Positions 12,154-25,041 of a DNA stretch of 64,000 nucleotides are shown in pieces. Every line of letters begins with the position of its first letter. The first letter of the stretch is position 1. The notes under the pieces are model-generated. The model had not been told where the DNA came from. It was given only the letters and a program-made list of their open reading frames with translations, and did no database searches. The stretch comes from Geosiphon pyriformis (lineage: Eukaryota; Glomeromycota; Glomeromycetes; Archaeosporales; Geosiphonaceae), in assembly GCA_016748015.1 (NCBI GenBank), contig JAAOMT010000436.1:1603596-1667595 (forward strand), in the 5' to 3' direction. The position numbers were made by a program, and so were the translations under genes.

Positions 12154-13636
12154 TCACTTTTTAGAGCAGTCCATTAAAGTATTGTAATAAGGTCCATTAT
12201 GTACGATGAACAACCATCCTTGCCAATAATTATTGATACATATCTGAAATCACAAAAAAATAGATAAAGATGAGATAATCACAAAAAAATTAATTGCCTC
12301 TTAAATAAACATACCTTGCTCTCAAGTTGACCCTTTAATGGATTACAAATAAAAGTTTTCTCTTCATCCTTCACCTTCTTTACCCAATACTCAACCCCGA
12401 AATGAGAATATAGATTATCCCAATGATAGGGAATAATCCTCGCTGTTGGGCTTCTAGGGACATCGTCATCTTTATATGTAGCTCGTACCAGTCGAATTTG
12501 TTTCATGGCAAATTTGGCAAATGGGACATCTCCCACTCTCGGAGTGCCAAATGTGTAAACTACTGGTTTTGGTAAGGCCGGATATTTATTCCTCACAACC
12601 AGAGCAGCAAATATAGCGTAAACTATTTTGAAACAATAAAAGTAAAAGTAGGTTTAGAGTAATTACAAGTTATTATTATATAATAGAATCAGAACTTGAA
12701 CGAAGTCATAGATAAGCACTTACCACCGCCTAAGCTAAATCCTACAAAATGAATCTCTTTTACTTTTTTTGCTTTCGCAATTAACTGTGAAAAAAGTTTA
12801 AGAAACGGGGCCTTAGCCGGTAAAAAGCCTTCAAGGACAACCGAGCCGACTTTTAACCCTTCAATATTTGTTATATTATATTTGGATAGCGCGGTCTGGC
12901 TGTAAAGAGTATTTCGTAAATCTTTTTCGTCCCCAGCAAATGTAATCAAGATCTTTTCTTTTACGAAAGTTTGAACTTTCAGCAATGCATTTTTAAATGA
13001 ATTCATTTTCAAAAATTATTAAGAATAATACTAAAAGCATATTAGAAATTTATATTTTAAATTTTATAACAAAAATTTACCAGATATTTTATTGGAAAGC
13101 GCAATTTTTTCTTTACCGCAGATTACTTGCTTTGCTAATGGTGCATATGAGATCAAATTTTTTACATCCGGATTTGATTGATTAGCTTCAACAAGAACCT
13201 CTTTTTCTGGCGAATTTTTGAGTTCATCCTTTGCGAATAAAGAGTCAGCCTCTTCATTGCTATACATCGTATCCAAAAGAGGCTCATTGTCCGCATCCGA
13301 AAATACATTAGGCAATTCTGACTCTATATTAGAAGAGATGAAATCAGCTCCTGTTTCTGCATGATTTTCGACAAAGGAATTTTCTTCGCTAACAGCTGGA
13401 TCTCCAATCAATGATAATTCAGGAATGACGGACTTTTCAGAATCAACATTGAGATATGAATCCGAATCATTCCACAATTCCTTCTCTTCTTGGACGTCGT
13501 CAAAGAAATTTAATTTCTGTTCAGTTTGTAGTCGTTTTTGTGGATTAAGAGAAAATTCAACAGGGTTTGATTCGACTACGAATTGAAAGACTAGGCAATA
13601 GATGAATACAGCACAAAAAATTTCAAATCGCGCCAT
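12154..13636 (-). CDS. L5: secreted class-3 lipase-like hydrolase with intact triad
   Basis: Four exons (13636-13081, 12975-12724, 12622-12315, 12243-12154) give 401 residues, phases 1, 1, 0. An in-frame ATG exists upstream at 13714, but the one at 13636 places a clean signal peptide (about residues 1-22, ending near VVES) followed by NPVE, as in L4 and L8, so I chose it. A Glu/Asp/Ser-rich linker runs to about residue 165. The core has ITFAGDEK, Ser266 in GFSLGG, FGTPRVGD, Asp322 in KDDDVP, GVEYW and His387 in HNGPYYN. It is the most divergent of the four Ser-containing members in the linker. Secreted esterase/lipase activity is expected from the family; the substrate is unknown. Confidence 0.88.
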
Positions 13637-15540
13637 TTTATCGGGAATACTTTGTAAAATGAGATTGTATAAATAAAATATTTTCAACAAAATTTCACTA
13701 GCATTTGAGATCAAACTGAAACCAGGATGCCTTTATTATTCATTTGAGCGCTGTAAAGTTTTGAAAATAATGCTACGATCATAATTATTAATATCAAGTA
13801 ATCAAATAAAAACACTGGTGTGAAATTCTTAAAAATTGAAACAGGGTAATTAAAATTTTTATATCAGAGATTTTGTCTAACATCTTTTCAATTAAATGAT
13901 TATTATATCTTCTTACTTACTTTTATCATAGATTTTAATATTTCAATATAATTTTTATATTATATCATAATTTACCCAATAATTTCTTTCATTCAATCCT
14001 GTTCTTGATTCAGATTTTGTTAAATTATTTTAATATAACTATGACTGGGTGTAACAATTTTTTTTAGTTTTTATTGACAATTTTATATGCAATTTTTAAA
14101 ATGAATTAATAGTTAAATTAATAATTAGTTTCTTACAAAATAATGCTGGCTAAAAAAAGTATTATTATGTTAACTAAATTAAATTTTGATTTAATTTTTT
14201 TTAAACACAAAATTAATTGGAAATTATATAATGCTTATTTATTTTATTATATATTTAGTTAAAATTTATCTTGGTTATATTTTAAGTTTTATTATTAGAC
14301 TTATAAATAAGTAGATATTCTAAATTTATAGATATATATATAATTACCAAATTTACCGATATATATACTTGCATGTGTATCTTTTTATAAATATATAAAA
14401 ATTAATCAAAATTTTCTCTTATTTTAAAAATAAGTTGATAATTAGATTAATAATAAAGTTAGTAACTAATTTGTAACTTTTATTAAATGTAAAGAATAAA
14501 ATAAATAAATTTTAAATTTTTTTTCGATATAAAAAAGAAGATATAAAAACTATAAAATTTAGGTTAATAAAAAAAAACGTCTTTTAAGCTACAACCAATT
14601 TTATAAAATTTATATAAAATTTATTATTTTAAAATTAAATTTAATAATAAATTTATGCTAAAAAAGTCTCATAAATTGATCAGTACAAAAACACACATTA
14701 AGTTAACAACAATATATAATCATCATGTTTATTGTTATTTTTTGACATATAACATAAACTCTGTGAAGAAAAAAAATCAAGAAAACTTGTTTTAAGATAT
14801 AATTATGGATTATATTATTTCTTAAAATATTGTTAAAAATTATATTGAATGTTATAATTTTAAAAAATAAATTCAAAGGTAGAAAAATAGTTTGTAATTG
14901 TCAATTAAAGAGAATAAAGCTGTTATAATTCATATATTAATTGGTGCTTTTAGTATTTAATAACAGATATCAAATATTTTCAATAATCATTTTATTAAAT
15001 CATTAATTAAAATATGGGAAATTAGTAGTTAATACAGGATTAAGATATTAAAAATTGTGATTATAAGTTTATTAATATAATTTTCATCATAACACTATTA
15101 TATAAACGTATAGTCTTAAAATATAAAAGTTTATTAACAATTAATATCTTGAATATAAATTTTAAATATATGTTTTAGCAAAATTCAAATAAATTTTTAA
15201 TAGTCTGTTCTTGATTCAATTAGAAAACTTTAAATTAATTTCAAAAACAAAAGCAAAGAATTAAAGCAATTTATCATAAAGGAATAAAATGATATTCTAA
15301 ATTCAATTTTAATAAGTTTAGTCAAATCAATAAAATGATGAATTATGTGAACTTGATAAGAAAAGAGAATTCACAATTTACTGAGTATACAACAATTGTA
15401 AACGTACAGATAATCTTTTTTGCCATTTCCATATCATTGTATCTTTAAGAATGTGAGATAAATATTATTTTTAATTCAATAATTTGTATAAAGAATTTGA
15501 TTTTATTCTTTTATTTATGAAAATCAAAAGTTCACTAGGT
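13637..15540. other. Gene-free AT-rich interval
   Basis: I see no exon, RNA gene or element, only A/T-dominated sequence. The first part should contain the L5 promoter. Confidence 0.5.
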
Positions 15541-17042
15541 TTAAGATTGGTTACAATGACCCATTGTAACACCGAAATATGGACCAGTATGAAAAAAAGT
15601 GTCTGGAACATTTCTTATTGATTGCCCAGAATTGCAATTCTAAAGGAAATTTTTTAGAGTTTAAAATAGTTGGATCATTGAAAAAAATCTTTTAGAAGAT
15701 AAAGACAAAGATAAAACTAACCAAATTCTCTTGATAGTTTCTTCCATCACCCCATTTTCGTCTGTGTTTCACCGGGATCGAAGAAAAATTACAGTCCCAA
15801 TATAGATAAGAATTATAATTTACATCATCAGGGCAAACACAGTTTTTTAATGGCTCAATCCAAGTTTCAACCCCGAAATGTTTGTAATCCATTGAAGACG
15901 AAGGAAAGTGTGGAACATGATCATTTCCATGGGTAATGCGGTTGTAACGAACTATTCTGTTTAATAATTTACTAAAGTGGCTATTTCCAACTCTTGGGGC
16001 TCCAAAAGTGGTAATTTCACATGCTATTTTATTCAGATTAATCTCAGGCCAAAGATTAAAATTTCCAATCCTATATCTTTCATAGGTCCATCGAACCCCA
16101 GCGATTGATGCATATGCTAGAATTTCGTAGATATTTTAAACATTTGAAATATAAATAGGTGACTTTTATTCAAGTAAAAAAATTTTAACAAACCTCCACC
16201 AATACCATGCCCAATGAAAAAAATGTCTCTAATACTCTGGGTTGCATTCAAAAAGATTCGCATACTTTTTATTAATTTCTGAAATACTGATTCCAAGGAT
16301 TCGAACATTATTTTATTAACGCTGGCTGCATCGTCAGATATAGGGAATCCTTCAAGTTTAAATGAAATTTGTGTTGAATTTAGAGAAGACCATTGTAATT
16401 TTGTAAATTTCTAAAAAATTAGAAAAACTTTATTATTTAATATATATATATATATATATGCTAGCAAAATTCTTATTTGTTTGAGTATTAAGAAAATATT
16501 TACAGGTCCCGTAAAAATTACAAGCAGACTGCTATAAGACGGCATTCGCTTTAAAATCCCAAAATCAACTATAAAGTAAAATCTAGGCTGTTTTATTAAT
16601 ACTTTTTTATATCAATTCAATAAGTGTCACATTTAAAGTAAATAAAACCTCTTAAATCCCAAAGAGACCTTCTGAATTCAAATTCATTATTGTAGAGGCA
16701 GTATCGATTATTGATAGATGAAGCAAGCTGTTGATAAAAGAGCAAATATTCAGTTCCATCAATTATTGGTCTTTTGAAAAATGATTGTGAGCGTTTTAAT
16801 CTCTGGTCAATTTTTAAAGGAACTTTGAATTGATTTGTCCACATTTTTAGGTTAGAATAGCTCTGATTTGCATCCTTTTTTAACGAAATTTTGAAATACT
16901 TGATTTGTTCAGAGCCTATCAAACTTTTTAAATTGATACTGAACAAAATATAAAATGCTAATGATATAAAAATTAAAATAGCAAATTTATTTTTTATCAA
17001 ATTTTTGAATTTGCATGTGTTTAAGTTTGTGGAAGGGATCAT
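15541..17042 (-). CDS. L6: anchored lipase-3-like pseudoenzyme (Ser to Gly), five exons
   Basis: Exons 17042-16649, 16568-16504, 16410-16194, 16116-15722 and 15639-15541 give 389 residues, phases 1, 0, 1, 0. A hydrophobic segment at about residues 20-37 after a Lys/Asn-rich N-terminus predicts a type II anchor. The small exon 2 encodes LLVIFTGP, the strand before the oxyanion loop. The elbow reads GHGIGG, placing Gly222 at the nucleophile. FGAPRVGN, Asp291 (GNDHVPHFP), GVETW and His374 (HTGPYFG) are kept. It belongs to the same five-exon subfamily as L13, L15 and pseudogene L14. The frame is intact over all five exons, so the lost Ser is not simple decay. Confidence 0.88.
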
Positions 17043-18039
17043 TATGTGAAATTTTTTTCTATTGGAAATATTTATAAACAGTGTAAAATGGGGATTTAAC
17101 TTCCAGATCTTTATTACTAATTAGAATCCCCGAACAGCTACTCCCCTATTTATAATAAACTGATTCAAGATTTCGAAATAAATATGATTTTCATTCGCAT
17201 ATACAATTTAGCAAGTAATTTAATTTAATATTGTGGGGGGATATGAATATTTGTTTTATCGTGTTACCTTAATTTTTTAATATTAATATTGAAAGAAGTT
17301 TGATTGATTATCAGTAATTAGATTAAACTGTTTTATTTTTGATTTAGATCTTAAACTTAGAGTGATTATTCTGATCTAGCTTATATGTTCACTGGGTAGA
17401 ATCATTAATATCGATAAATGTACTTGAATAGATGAAAATTTCTTAAAAAAAATAGCTTTCAATCTAAAATTGACAATTTGGTTTTCAATATTGATATCTT
17501 ATTTTTAAAGTATTTGTGAAATAATATTATCACCCTAATTCTAAACTTAAAATAATCAATACATTAGAAATTATATATTCAAATTAACACAGTATATTTA
17601 ACAATAATTATTGACAAATTCCAATTTAATAAGACAAAAAAAATTGTTTACAATTAATTTTCACCCTATACAAGACAAGTTTTGTACAATTTGTTTTTTC
17701 AAGATGAAGCCAAAATTTAGTGATAATATTCATATTTTATATCTAAATTGAATTATTTGTTTTACTTGAGCATTTTTTCAAATAAAAATTTTTCTATTTT
17801 AAAAATAAATCAAATTTTCAAAGTATTATATGTACACATTAAAATAGTCAGAAGTGGCTATCAACGAACAATGGAGGTTAACAATCTGTCACCTCATCAC
17901 AAGAATCTAAACCTTTTACGTATGTTTGGCTATCAACTAGCTGAATTAACACAAAAGAAACATCTATCAGCTAATTGAAACCACTTTATAACTGAATGAA
18001 TATCTTTTGAAACCCAAATTCTATCTTCACAATATTCGC
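17043..18039. other. Interval between L6 and the Sel1 pseudogene
   Basis: No convincing gene. A TTTATAAATA stretch about 30-45 nt upstream of L6 on its coding strand is a possible TATA box. Confidence 0.4.
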
Positions 18040-18470
18040 CAATTCGATATTTTTACCGGATAAAACCCATTTAGTGCTTCCTTATAACACACTTTAAATG
18101 CCATGGTAAAAACTTTTTTATATCATATCCAATGGAATAAAAGCTAGAGAGTTCAAACTGTGATCCGAAACCACCAACCGCAGCTGTCTTCTGATACTAA
18201 TAGAATGGCTTTAGACTATTCGCATTAGTTCCTCGTCCTTGTTTATAGCAACTGGCAAGACCATTCTAGGCAATATTACCAGCCTCGGCTGCTTTTTTGA
18301 ACCAGACAAAAGCTTGGTGCTTATATTGACTGATCCCAATCAAGTCAATATAACAATATCTGTATCGAGCTTGACATAATGGATAACCAGCTTGAGCACT
18401 TTTTTGGTACAAATTAAAGGTTTGCTTTTCATTGGATATCGTGCCCAGTCTATAGTTATAAAAATATTTA
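18040..18470 (-). pseudogene. Decayed Sel1-like repeat (SLR) gene fragment
   Basis: In one reverse frame the sequence reads recognisable Sel1-repeat motifs: WFKKAAEAGN, then CYKQGRGTN, then YQKTAAVGG. An in-frame TAG at 18266-18268 stands where the repeat usually has Gln. A second TAG at 18197-18199 stands where the repeat usually has Trp (FYWYQK). The flanks lose the frame. Sel1 repeats form alpha-solenoid scaffolds, often attached to kinase domains in some fungi. No start or kinase domain is visible, so this is a fragment. Confidence 0.7.
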
Positions 18471-19359
18471 AGCAGACAAGCAAATTCTCGCTGATAAATT
18501 TCTTGGAGACAATTTGAAAAACACTTTCAAGGGCTTGATTTTGTGAGAAAATCCCACTCTTTGAGATCTCGAACTACATAAAAATTTGAATTTTTCCATT
18601 TTTTATAAAAAAACTGTTTTAGTTTCGGAAAATGGTTGGAATTTGCATGATAATGAAATGAATAAATTTAAATCGATTAATTGATTATAATAGAATGAGA
18701 AGGGTAAAAAAGAAGGCATAATAAAATTTTCAAGTCATCCAATAATAGAGATAAATATAATGAGTTATAAATTCTTTTTTCGAAATTTTTTTTTCGGTAA
18801 ATAATGTTGTATTCTTTTTTTAAAAATGGTTGATCGAACTTATTTTTAAAACCCAGTCCTCTATACCATACAATAGAAATTGCCAGAATTTTCATATATT
18901 GTCAGTTTCTATTTCATTTCGAGGAAAAAAAAGAACCATAACACCAGCCACCTTTAGAAGTACTGCCTAAAGTATCTCCTTACTATAATACCCTCCATAC
19001 TTACAAACATTGACACATGAGTTCTGTAATTAAGATTTAGAACAATAATGATGATAACAGGGATATGGCAGGGAGATGACAAAAAAAATTCCTCGTCCAG
19101 AAAAATTTTAAGGGCTCCGAGTTTGTGCTTTACGCCCATGTAGTTTTGTTCTTAAAAAAAATTAGTGATTAATAATAATAATTAAAGATCCTGTAATCAA
19201 TCAGATCAAAACAACACGATATTATAAATCCTTTTTTGGTTAAGATGAGCTGCTGCTCTAAAATCACATCATTTTGAAGGGAGGGCTATGTTTATAACGA
19301 ATAACCTAATAATTTGAAAATTTTTTTATATAAAAACAGCCTTAATTTCTTTATTGCTT
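18471..19359. other. Gene-free interval
   Basis: Nothing recognisable. A short reverse open frame at 18954-19139 has no family motif. Confidence 0.4.
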
Positions 19360-20765
19360 CTATTACTTCCCTTTATCGCTTCTCTTCATTTTTATTCACT
19401 TTGCTTCCCTTCCTTCCTTTATCACTTCCCTTCCTTTCCTTTATTTCGTCCTTTCCTTTATCGCTTCCCTTCCTTTTTTTCGTCCCTCCTTTCTCCCTTT
19501 CTCTCTTCTTTTCTCTCTTTCTCTCTTCTTTTCTTTTTTCCTGTCCTTCTCTCTCTCTTCGTTCCTATGTAACTTTTTCAAGGTGGGTTTCACTGGGTAT
19601 TGCACTTGTTTAAAAGTTGAAACGTTAAAAAATAAAAAAAGTAAAAAAAATAAAAAAAAAGATTTTTTCGGAAGGAATTTGTGGTGATTTTTCAAGATAA
19701 TTGTGGATCACCTCTATAATTATCTTGGACTTGTCGCGTGCACATTTTTCTTCTTAAATGATCGCAAATACAAATTGAATCATGTGACAATACTCATATA
19801 TACATGTCTTTTTTTTTATAGATGACTTATTTACAACAAAATTCCTTCGTTCTTCCTTCCTGTCCTTCCTCTCTCTCTCTCTCTTCGTTTTTATGTAACT
19901 TTTTCAAGGTGGGTTTCGCTGGGTATTGTACTTGTTAAAAAGTTAAAACAATAAAAAAAATAAAAAAAATAAAAAAAAAGTAAAAAAAATAAAAAATAAA
20001 AAAAAATAAAAAAAAAGATTTTTTCGGAAGGAATTTGTGGCGATTTTTCAAGATAATTGTGGATCACCTCTATAATTATCTTGGACTTGTCGCGTGCACA
20101 TTTTTCTTCTTAAATGATCGCAAATACAAATTGGATCATGTGACAATACTCATATATACATGTCTTTTTTTTTATAGATGACTTATTTACAACAAAATTC
20201 CTTCGTTCTTCTTTCCTGTCCTTCCTCTCTCTCTCTCTCTTCGTTTTAATGTAACTTTTTCAAGGTGGGTTTCGCTGGGTATTGTACTTGTTAAAAAGTT
20301 AAAAAAATTAAAAAAATTAAAAAAAAAATTAAAAAAAAGTAAAAAAAATAAAAAATAAAAAAAAATAAAAAAAAAGATTTTTTCGGAAGGAATTTGTGGC
20401 GATTTTTCAAGATAATTGTAGGTTATCTCTATAATTATCTTGGACTTGTCGCATGCACATTTTTCTTCTTAAATAATCACAACTACAAACTTGATCATGT
20501 GACAATACTCATAAATACTTTTTTTTTTATAGATGACTTATTTACAACAAAAGCCCTTCCTTCCTGTCCCTCCTTCTCTCTCTTCGTTCCTATGTAACTT
20601 TTTAAGGTGAGCTTCGCTGGGTATTATTCTTGTTAAAAAGTTAAACCGTTAAAACGGTTAAAAAATAAAAAAATGGAAAAAAGATTTTTTCGGTGGCAAT
20701 TTTTCAGATAATTGTAAATCATCTGTATAATTATTTTGGACTTGTCGCAACAAAAGTCCTTGAAA
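19360..20765. repeat. Pyrimidine tract followed by ~340-bp tandem repeats (about 3.5 copies)
   Basis: A CTTTCC-rich tract (19360-19568) leads into repeated units. The landmark GTAACTTTTT occurs at 19569, 19895, 20251 and 20594, giving periods of 326, 356 and 343 bp. Each unit contains a TC microsatellite, the GGTGGGTTTCGCTGGGTATT block, an A-rich run with TAAAA spacers, a GACTTGTCGC block and a TGTGACAATACTCATA block. The last copy is truncated. Length differences come mainly from the A-rich run. No coding function is apparent. Confidence 0.9.
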
Positions 20766-20989
20766 GCGATAAAGGTAATTATGAAAATTTCTTAGCATTG
20801 CTTTATTTATGTAATGTTTTATCATGTACAATATTTAAAGAACTATGTAATAAAAACTTGTAATTTAACAATAACTAATAATAAAGTTCTAAGTAAATTC
20901 TTAATTTTATTAATAAAATTAGCATTGAGATTGTGTTAAAGCTAACCAGCTTACCAACCCAAAGCTGTAAAATAGTTTCATGTGTTGAT

Positions 20990-21470
20990 CTTTAATTGGT
21001 GTTTAATAGGCTGGTATAATTTTCTTCCTCCAGAGAATTGTCAAACTTTTAATGTTGGAAACTACAACTCGATTTCAGTCAAAACTTTTACAATTTTTTA
21101 GCCCATTGCAAGCATTTTTTTATGTTTGTCAGTGAGAAAGGTTTGGAAGCTTAGCTATATGTAGCTCCACCTTCACATAAACATCGTTGAATAGAGTCTA
21201 AACTAATGTTAAACTTTCTTTTTTTCATTTCCCGTTGTATATCAGTAGTGGTTAGATGAAATTTTTTTTTGCAAGTTGTATAATTTTGACATCTTGTTTC
21301 AGGGCCGTGACTCGATTTCTGCTTTTGGTTGTTCACTTAGGGCTTTTGTTTCCTCCACCTTTTAACCCAATGAAGTGCTATAGTCTTACTACAATGGTTA
21401 TACTTTGCTGCAGCTACAAGTCCAAATTTCAGGGTCTTTGGGATGTTTATTTAAAAAAACGATTTCGTAT
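20990..21470 (-). pseudogene. Degraded Tc1-like transposase fragment
   Basis: Read on the minus strand across frameshifts, the pieces line up with the N-terminal half of Tc1 transposases. In order: a helix-turn-helix-like stretch with IALHWVKRW (about 21380), then IIQLAKKN, then LTTTDIQREM with SLDSIQRCL (about 21170-21270), then KKCLQWAKK, then FD-stop-NRVVVSN, which corresponds to the W..V.FSDE block with the first catalytic Asp. At least two frameshifts and several stops are present. I saw no terminal inverted repeats. It is a different lineage from the element at 48 kb. Confidence 0.65.
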
Positions 21471-22232
21471 TCCCTGTGTATTGGAAGAGAAATTTTTGCG
21501 TCGTACCTGATATAGAAGATCTATTAATCTATGAAAAGTATGAATGATCAGCAAATATGTCATTTTTTGCCTTGGAAAATCTTAGCTCCAAAAAAAGTTA
21601 CTGGGGGTAGGATACTTTTGCAGCACGTTAGATTGAGACTTAAATTTAATATACTAGAATATATGCGGCCAATCTTGCAACCTGACATCAATATTATAAT
21701 CCACTATCATAGAAGTAATATTAAAAATTAGGCAAAAAAGTTATCCCAGGCGTTAAACCATGAAGAAAAAGAGGAAGAAAATTTAGAAGTTTTAAAAAAA
21801 GAAGCAGCATTAAATCGATTTTCGAACCATAAAAAGTCAATATGATAAATTTAGTAAATTCGATTTGTCTTTAGAAAACTAATTTTTTTTTTACTAAAAA
21901 GGATACATTATTAGATACTAAATTAAATACATTCTGCTAAATAAGATATTTTGATTATCAATATTCTATTTCAAAATTTTGGTGATAAACTCTAAAAAAG
22001 TTTGTGAAAAAAACACAAACATAATAGGTAAATACTGCCATAATTTAAACCCACACAAATTTCTTTCATTCTAAATTTTTAAGTTTAAAAGCAGATTAAT
22101 CAACAATAAGAAACTTTGTTTTTTCATCTATTTTTTCCGTCTTATTTAAAAATCTAGTAAAAACCATCGGTACAATTACAATTACATATATTTCGAATCC
22201 AAATTTTTAAACCAAATCTTTGATAAATATCT
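21471..22232. other. Interval upstream of L7
   Basis: I looked here for the missing 5' exons of the L7 lipase fragment, including a GHxxGG elbow, and found none. A short open frame at 21531-21731 is unidentified. Confidence 0.4.
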
Positions 22233-22670
22233 ATGGCACGATATACGACACGGCTAGTAACTTTTGGAGCAACAAGAGTTGGAAATTCAGTATTCGCTCA
22301 ATTACTTTATGAAATCAAAATTGCCAACTACTGTATTACACATGGAAATAACCATATACCTCATTTTCCTCCTAAAATTATAAAAGAGCATTTAATAAAA
22401 CATTTTGAAATGAAAATTTGGATAAAGCCCGAAAATAATTATGAATGTAAAGGAGACAACTTTGAGATTTATGAATGTCAAGATATTTTCGAATTTCCTA
22501 AATTTAACAAAGAAGAGAGTAAGAACCAAATAAGTTTTGACCAAAAATAATAAAAGCTTCTTTTATTCATAATTAGGTTTACCAATTTTTAAACTATTTA
22601 GAAATGTAATATTGGTCAATCAATTGACAATGTACCTGATAATTTTATCCATAGAAGAAATTATTTTTGA
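22233..22670 (+). pseudogene. L7: 5'-truncated lipase-3 remnant (Asp to Asn)
   Basis: Only the penultimate exon (from about 22233) and part of the last exon (about 22603-22670) remain. The sequence shows TFGATRVGN, then HGNNHIPHFPP, where the usual catalytic Asp of GNDxVPxFP is Asn, and a MKIW motif in place of EIW/ETW. The last exon, after a TTTAG acceptor, reads CNIGQSIDNVPDN and then HRRNYF followed by a stop, so GP of HxGPYF is lost and the final Cys is gone. The only donor-like site nearby is in the wrong phase. Exons 1-3 with membrane anchor and elbow are absent. Related to the L6/L13/L15 subfamily. Confidence 0.8.
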
Positions 22671-23463
22671 ACCATTTTCGGAAATTGTTGAAAAATTTAT
22701 TAGTAATTTGAGAAAAAGGCCAAATTTATTCAACATGATGCTTCGAATGTGTCGTGTGAAATCAAGAAATATCATTGTTAATTCAATTTTTAACTCAAAT
22801 AAAATGAAATTTATAGAAATATGTAATATTATATTTAGAAGAAATTTACTCAAGGCATTAAAGATAGATATTTTAATCAAATATAATTTTTTTATTTAAA
22901 GATAATAGCAAAAATTATTATTAATTGCAAATTCATGTGATTATTATTAAAATTACATTTTTAACAAACAAAAAATATTTAATATCTATTTTTTTCCTTC
23001 CTTCCCTCTAGCTTTTGAATAATAATTTCACTTTTCAATTCAAAAAAATGAATTATGTTTATTATAGAATAACTGAATTACAAAAGATTGAAGATGAGGT
23101 TTTTTGTTTTAAATTCAAAAAAATTTTCAGCAATTCCGGTAATTGTTTTAGCTAATTAAACAAGTCTTAATTATATGAAAATTATTTAAATATAAATTCA
23201 AGAAGAAAAAATTAATGTGGAAACAAATGTGAAAAATATTTTGTATAATTTGGAAAAGAAATGTAAATTCCATAAATGAAAACTTTATTACATAATAGTG
23301 TGTTTTTATTATATAATTCAGAAAAATAATAATTATGTAAAAAGGCTCCACAAATAAAAGATAAATTATTAAATTATATAATGATATCTTTGCAATTAGA
23401 ATTCTGGTATCTGATTATTATTTAAAAAATGGGTATCCTTTAAATGTTGCTTCGATCTGGGTA
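22671..23463. other. Interval between L7 and L8
   Basis: No supported gene. The open frames on both strands at 22612-22899 are AT-driven and carry no motif apart from the L7 last exon. Confidence 0.4.
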
Positions 23464-24992
23464 TTACTTAGAGTTACACTTCATAAGAGTTCCAAAATAG
23501 GGACCTTGATGACTCCACCAAAATCCTTTCCAATGTTTATTTATACAAATCTAAAAGATATAAAAATGTTTGGTTATTATTAAGAATATCATAAAAGGCA
23601 ATACATTGTTTTTTCAAAGATTCTAAAATTTTGAAATTATGTTAATATTATTTTCAAAATAATCTTACCCCACTCTCCAATTCCCCTTCAACAGGCAAAC
23701 ACCTAGAAATTTTGGAGCCTTCAATCCAATACTCCTCCCCGAAATGAGAATAATAATTACTCCAATGGTTTTTCAACAGATCTCTATAAGTTGGGGATCT
23801 TGGGATATCATCAATCCCATTTGTAGCTCGTATAAGCTTAACTTTTTCGTTAGCGTATTTTGCAAAGGGGATATCCCCAATTCTCGGACTTCCATAGGTA
23901 TAAACATTAGGTTTTGGTAGATTAGGTAGTCGAACGAGAAGTGCTGCTAGTGTCGCGAATACTTTGAAGAAAACATTGGAAATGAAGAAAATTTTAAATC
24001 CTTTAATTTTGACAATAACAATAACAATAACAATAACAATAACAATAACAATAAAAATAACAATAACAATAACAATAACAATAACAATAACAATAACAAT
24101 AACAATAAAAATAGCAATAACAACAAATAAACGATAATAATAATAATGAGCATTAAAATTAAAAAAGACCTACCTCCTCCGAAACTATAGCCAACAAATA
24201 CAAGTTCTTTCAAAGGGTTTATTTCACTTTTCCAGGTTATAAAAAGTTTGAGGAAGGCATCTCTCATTTTAACAAACTGCAAATACCAGCCTTTGTTGAC
24301 TCGGAATTTTTGAGCATCAAATGTAACATCTATAAATGCTTTATGTTTAAGAAATTCTTTAGCCTTTTCTTCGTTCGCAGCAAATGATATTACAAGTTTG
24401 TTTTTGAGGACTTTCCGAGTAACTTTTGACAAAAAAAAACAAAAAAAAAACAAACAATTTTAATTAATTTTAATATTCAAACTAAGCATTAAAGTTTGAA
24501 ATTCAGAACTTAAAAATAAAAAATATACCATAAACTTCATCAGAAAGTATAATCCTTTGATCACATATTGCTTGCTTTGCTAATACCGCATACGAACGAA
24601 GGTTCTCTATATCACGGTAGTATGTGTTACCAGTTTCGTCATAAATTTGAACGTCTGTTGGAATTTCAGGTTGATCGGCTACTCCTGCAAGTAACTGATC
24701 ACTGCTTGAAGACGATAATTCATTAGCCCCAACTATATTTGCCATATTGTATACTTGATTTGTATCTGATAACTCATTTTCTGATTTGTTCGAATCAAAA
24801 TTTTCGAAAGGCAATTTATCAAGAGAGGATGACAATTCTCCATCACCTAGATTTGAATAGGTATTAATTGCCGTGGAAAACTCGTAATCAGTACCAGTAT
24901 TATCAGAGGATAGGTCTAATTCTTCGGGAGTCACATTTATATTTCCAGATTCAGCTTTAATGTCAGGAATATTCTCAAGGACTGTTGTTGAT

Positions 24993-25041
<49 letters not shown>

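Noticed and set aside
13637-13714. Upstream ATG of L5 at 13714
   Set aside because: In frame, but it would bury the signal peptide 26 residues inside. The ATG at 13636 gives the arrangement seen in L4 and L8.
19314-19695. Open frames rich in Phe/Leu/Ser (plus) or Lys/Glu/Arg (minus)
   Set aside because: They are translations of the pyrimidine-rich tract and have no start context, motif or partner exon.
19360-20765. CRISPR-like array
   Set aside because: The units are ~340 bp with internal microsatellites and no short direct repeats with unique spacers. It is a eukaryotic tandem repeat.
22671-22899. Overlapping open frames on both strands downstream of L7
   Set aside because: AT-rich mirror frames with no motif. 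The start of the plus frame is only the L7 last exon in another frame.
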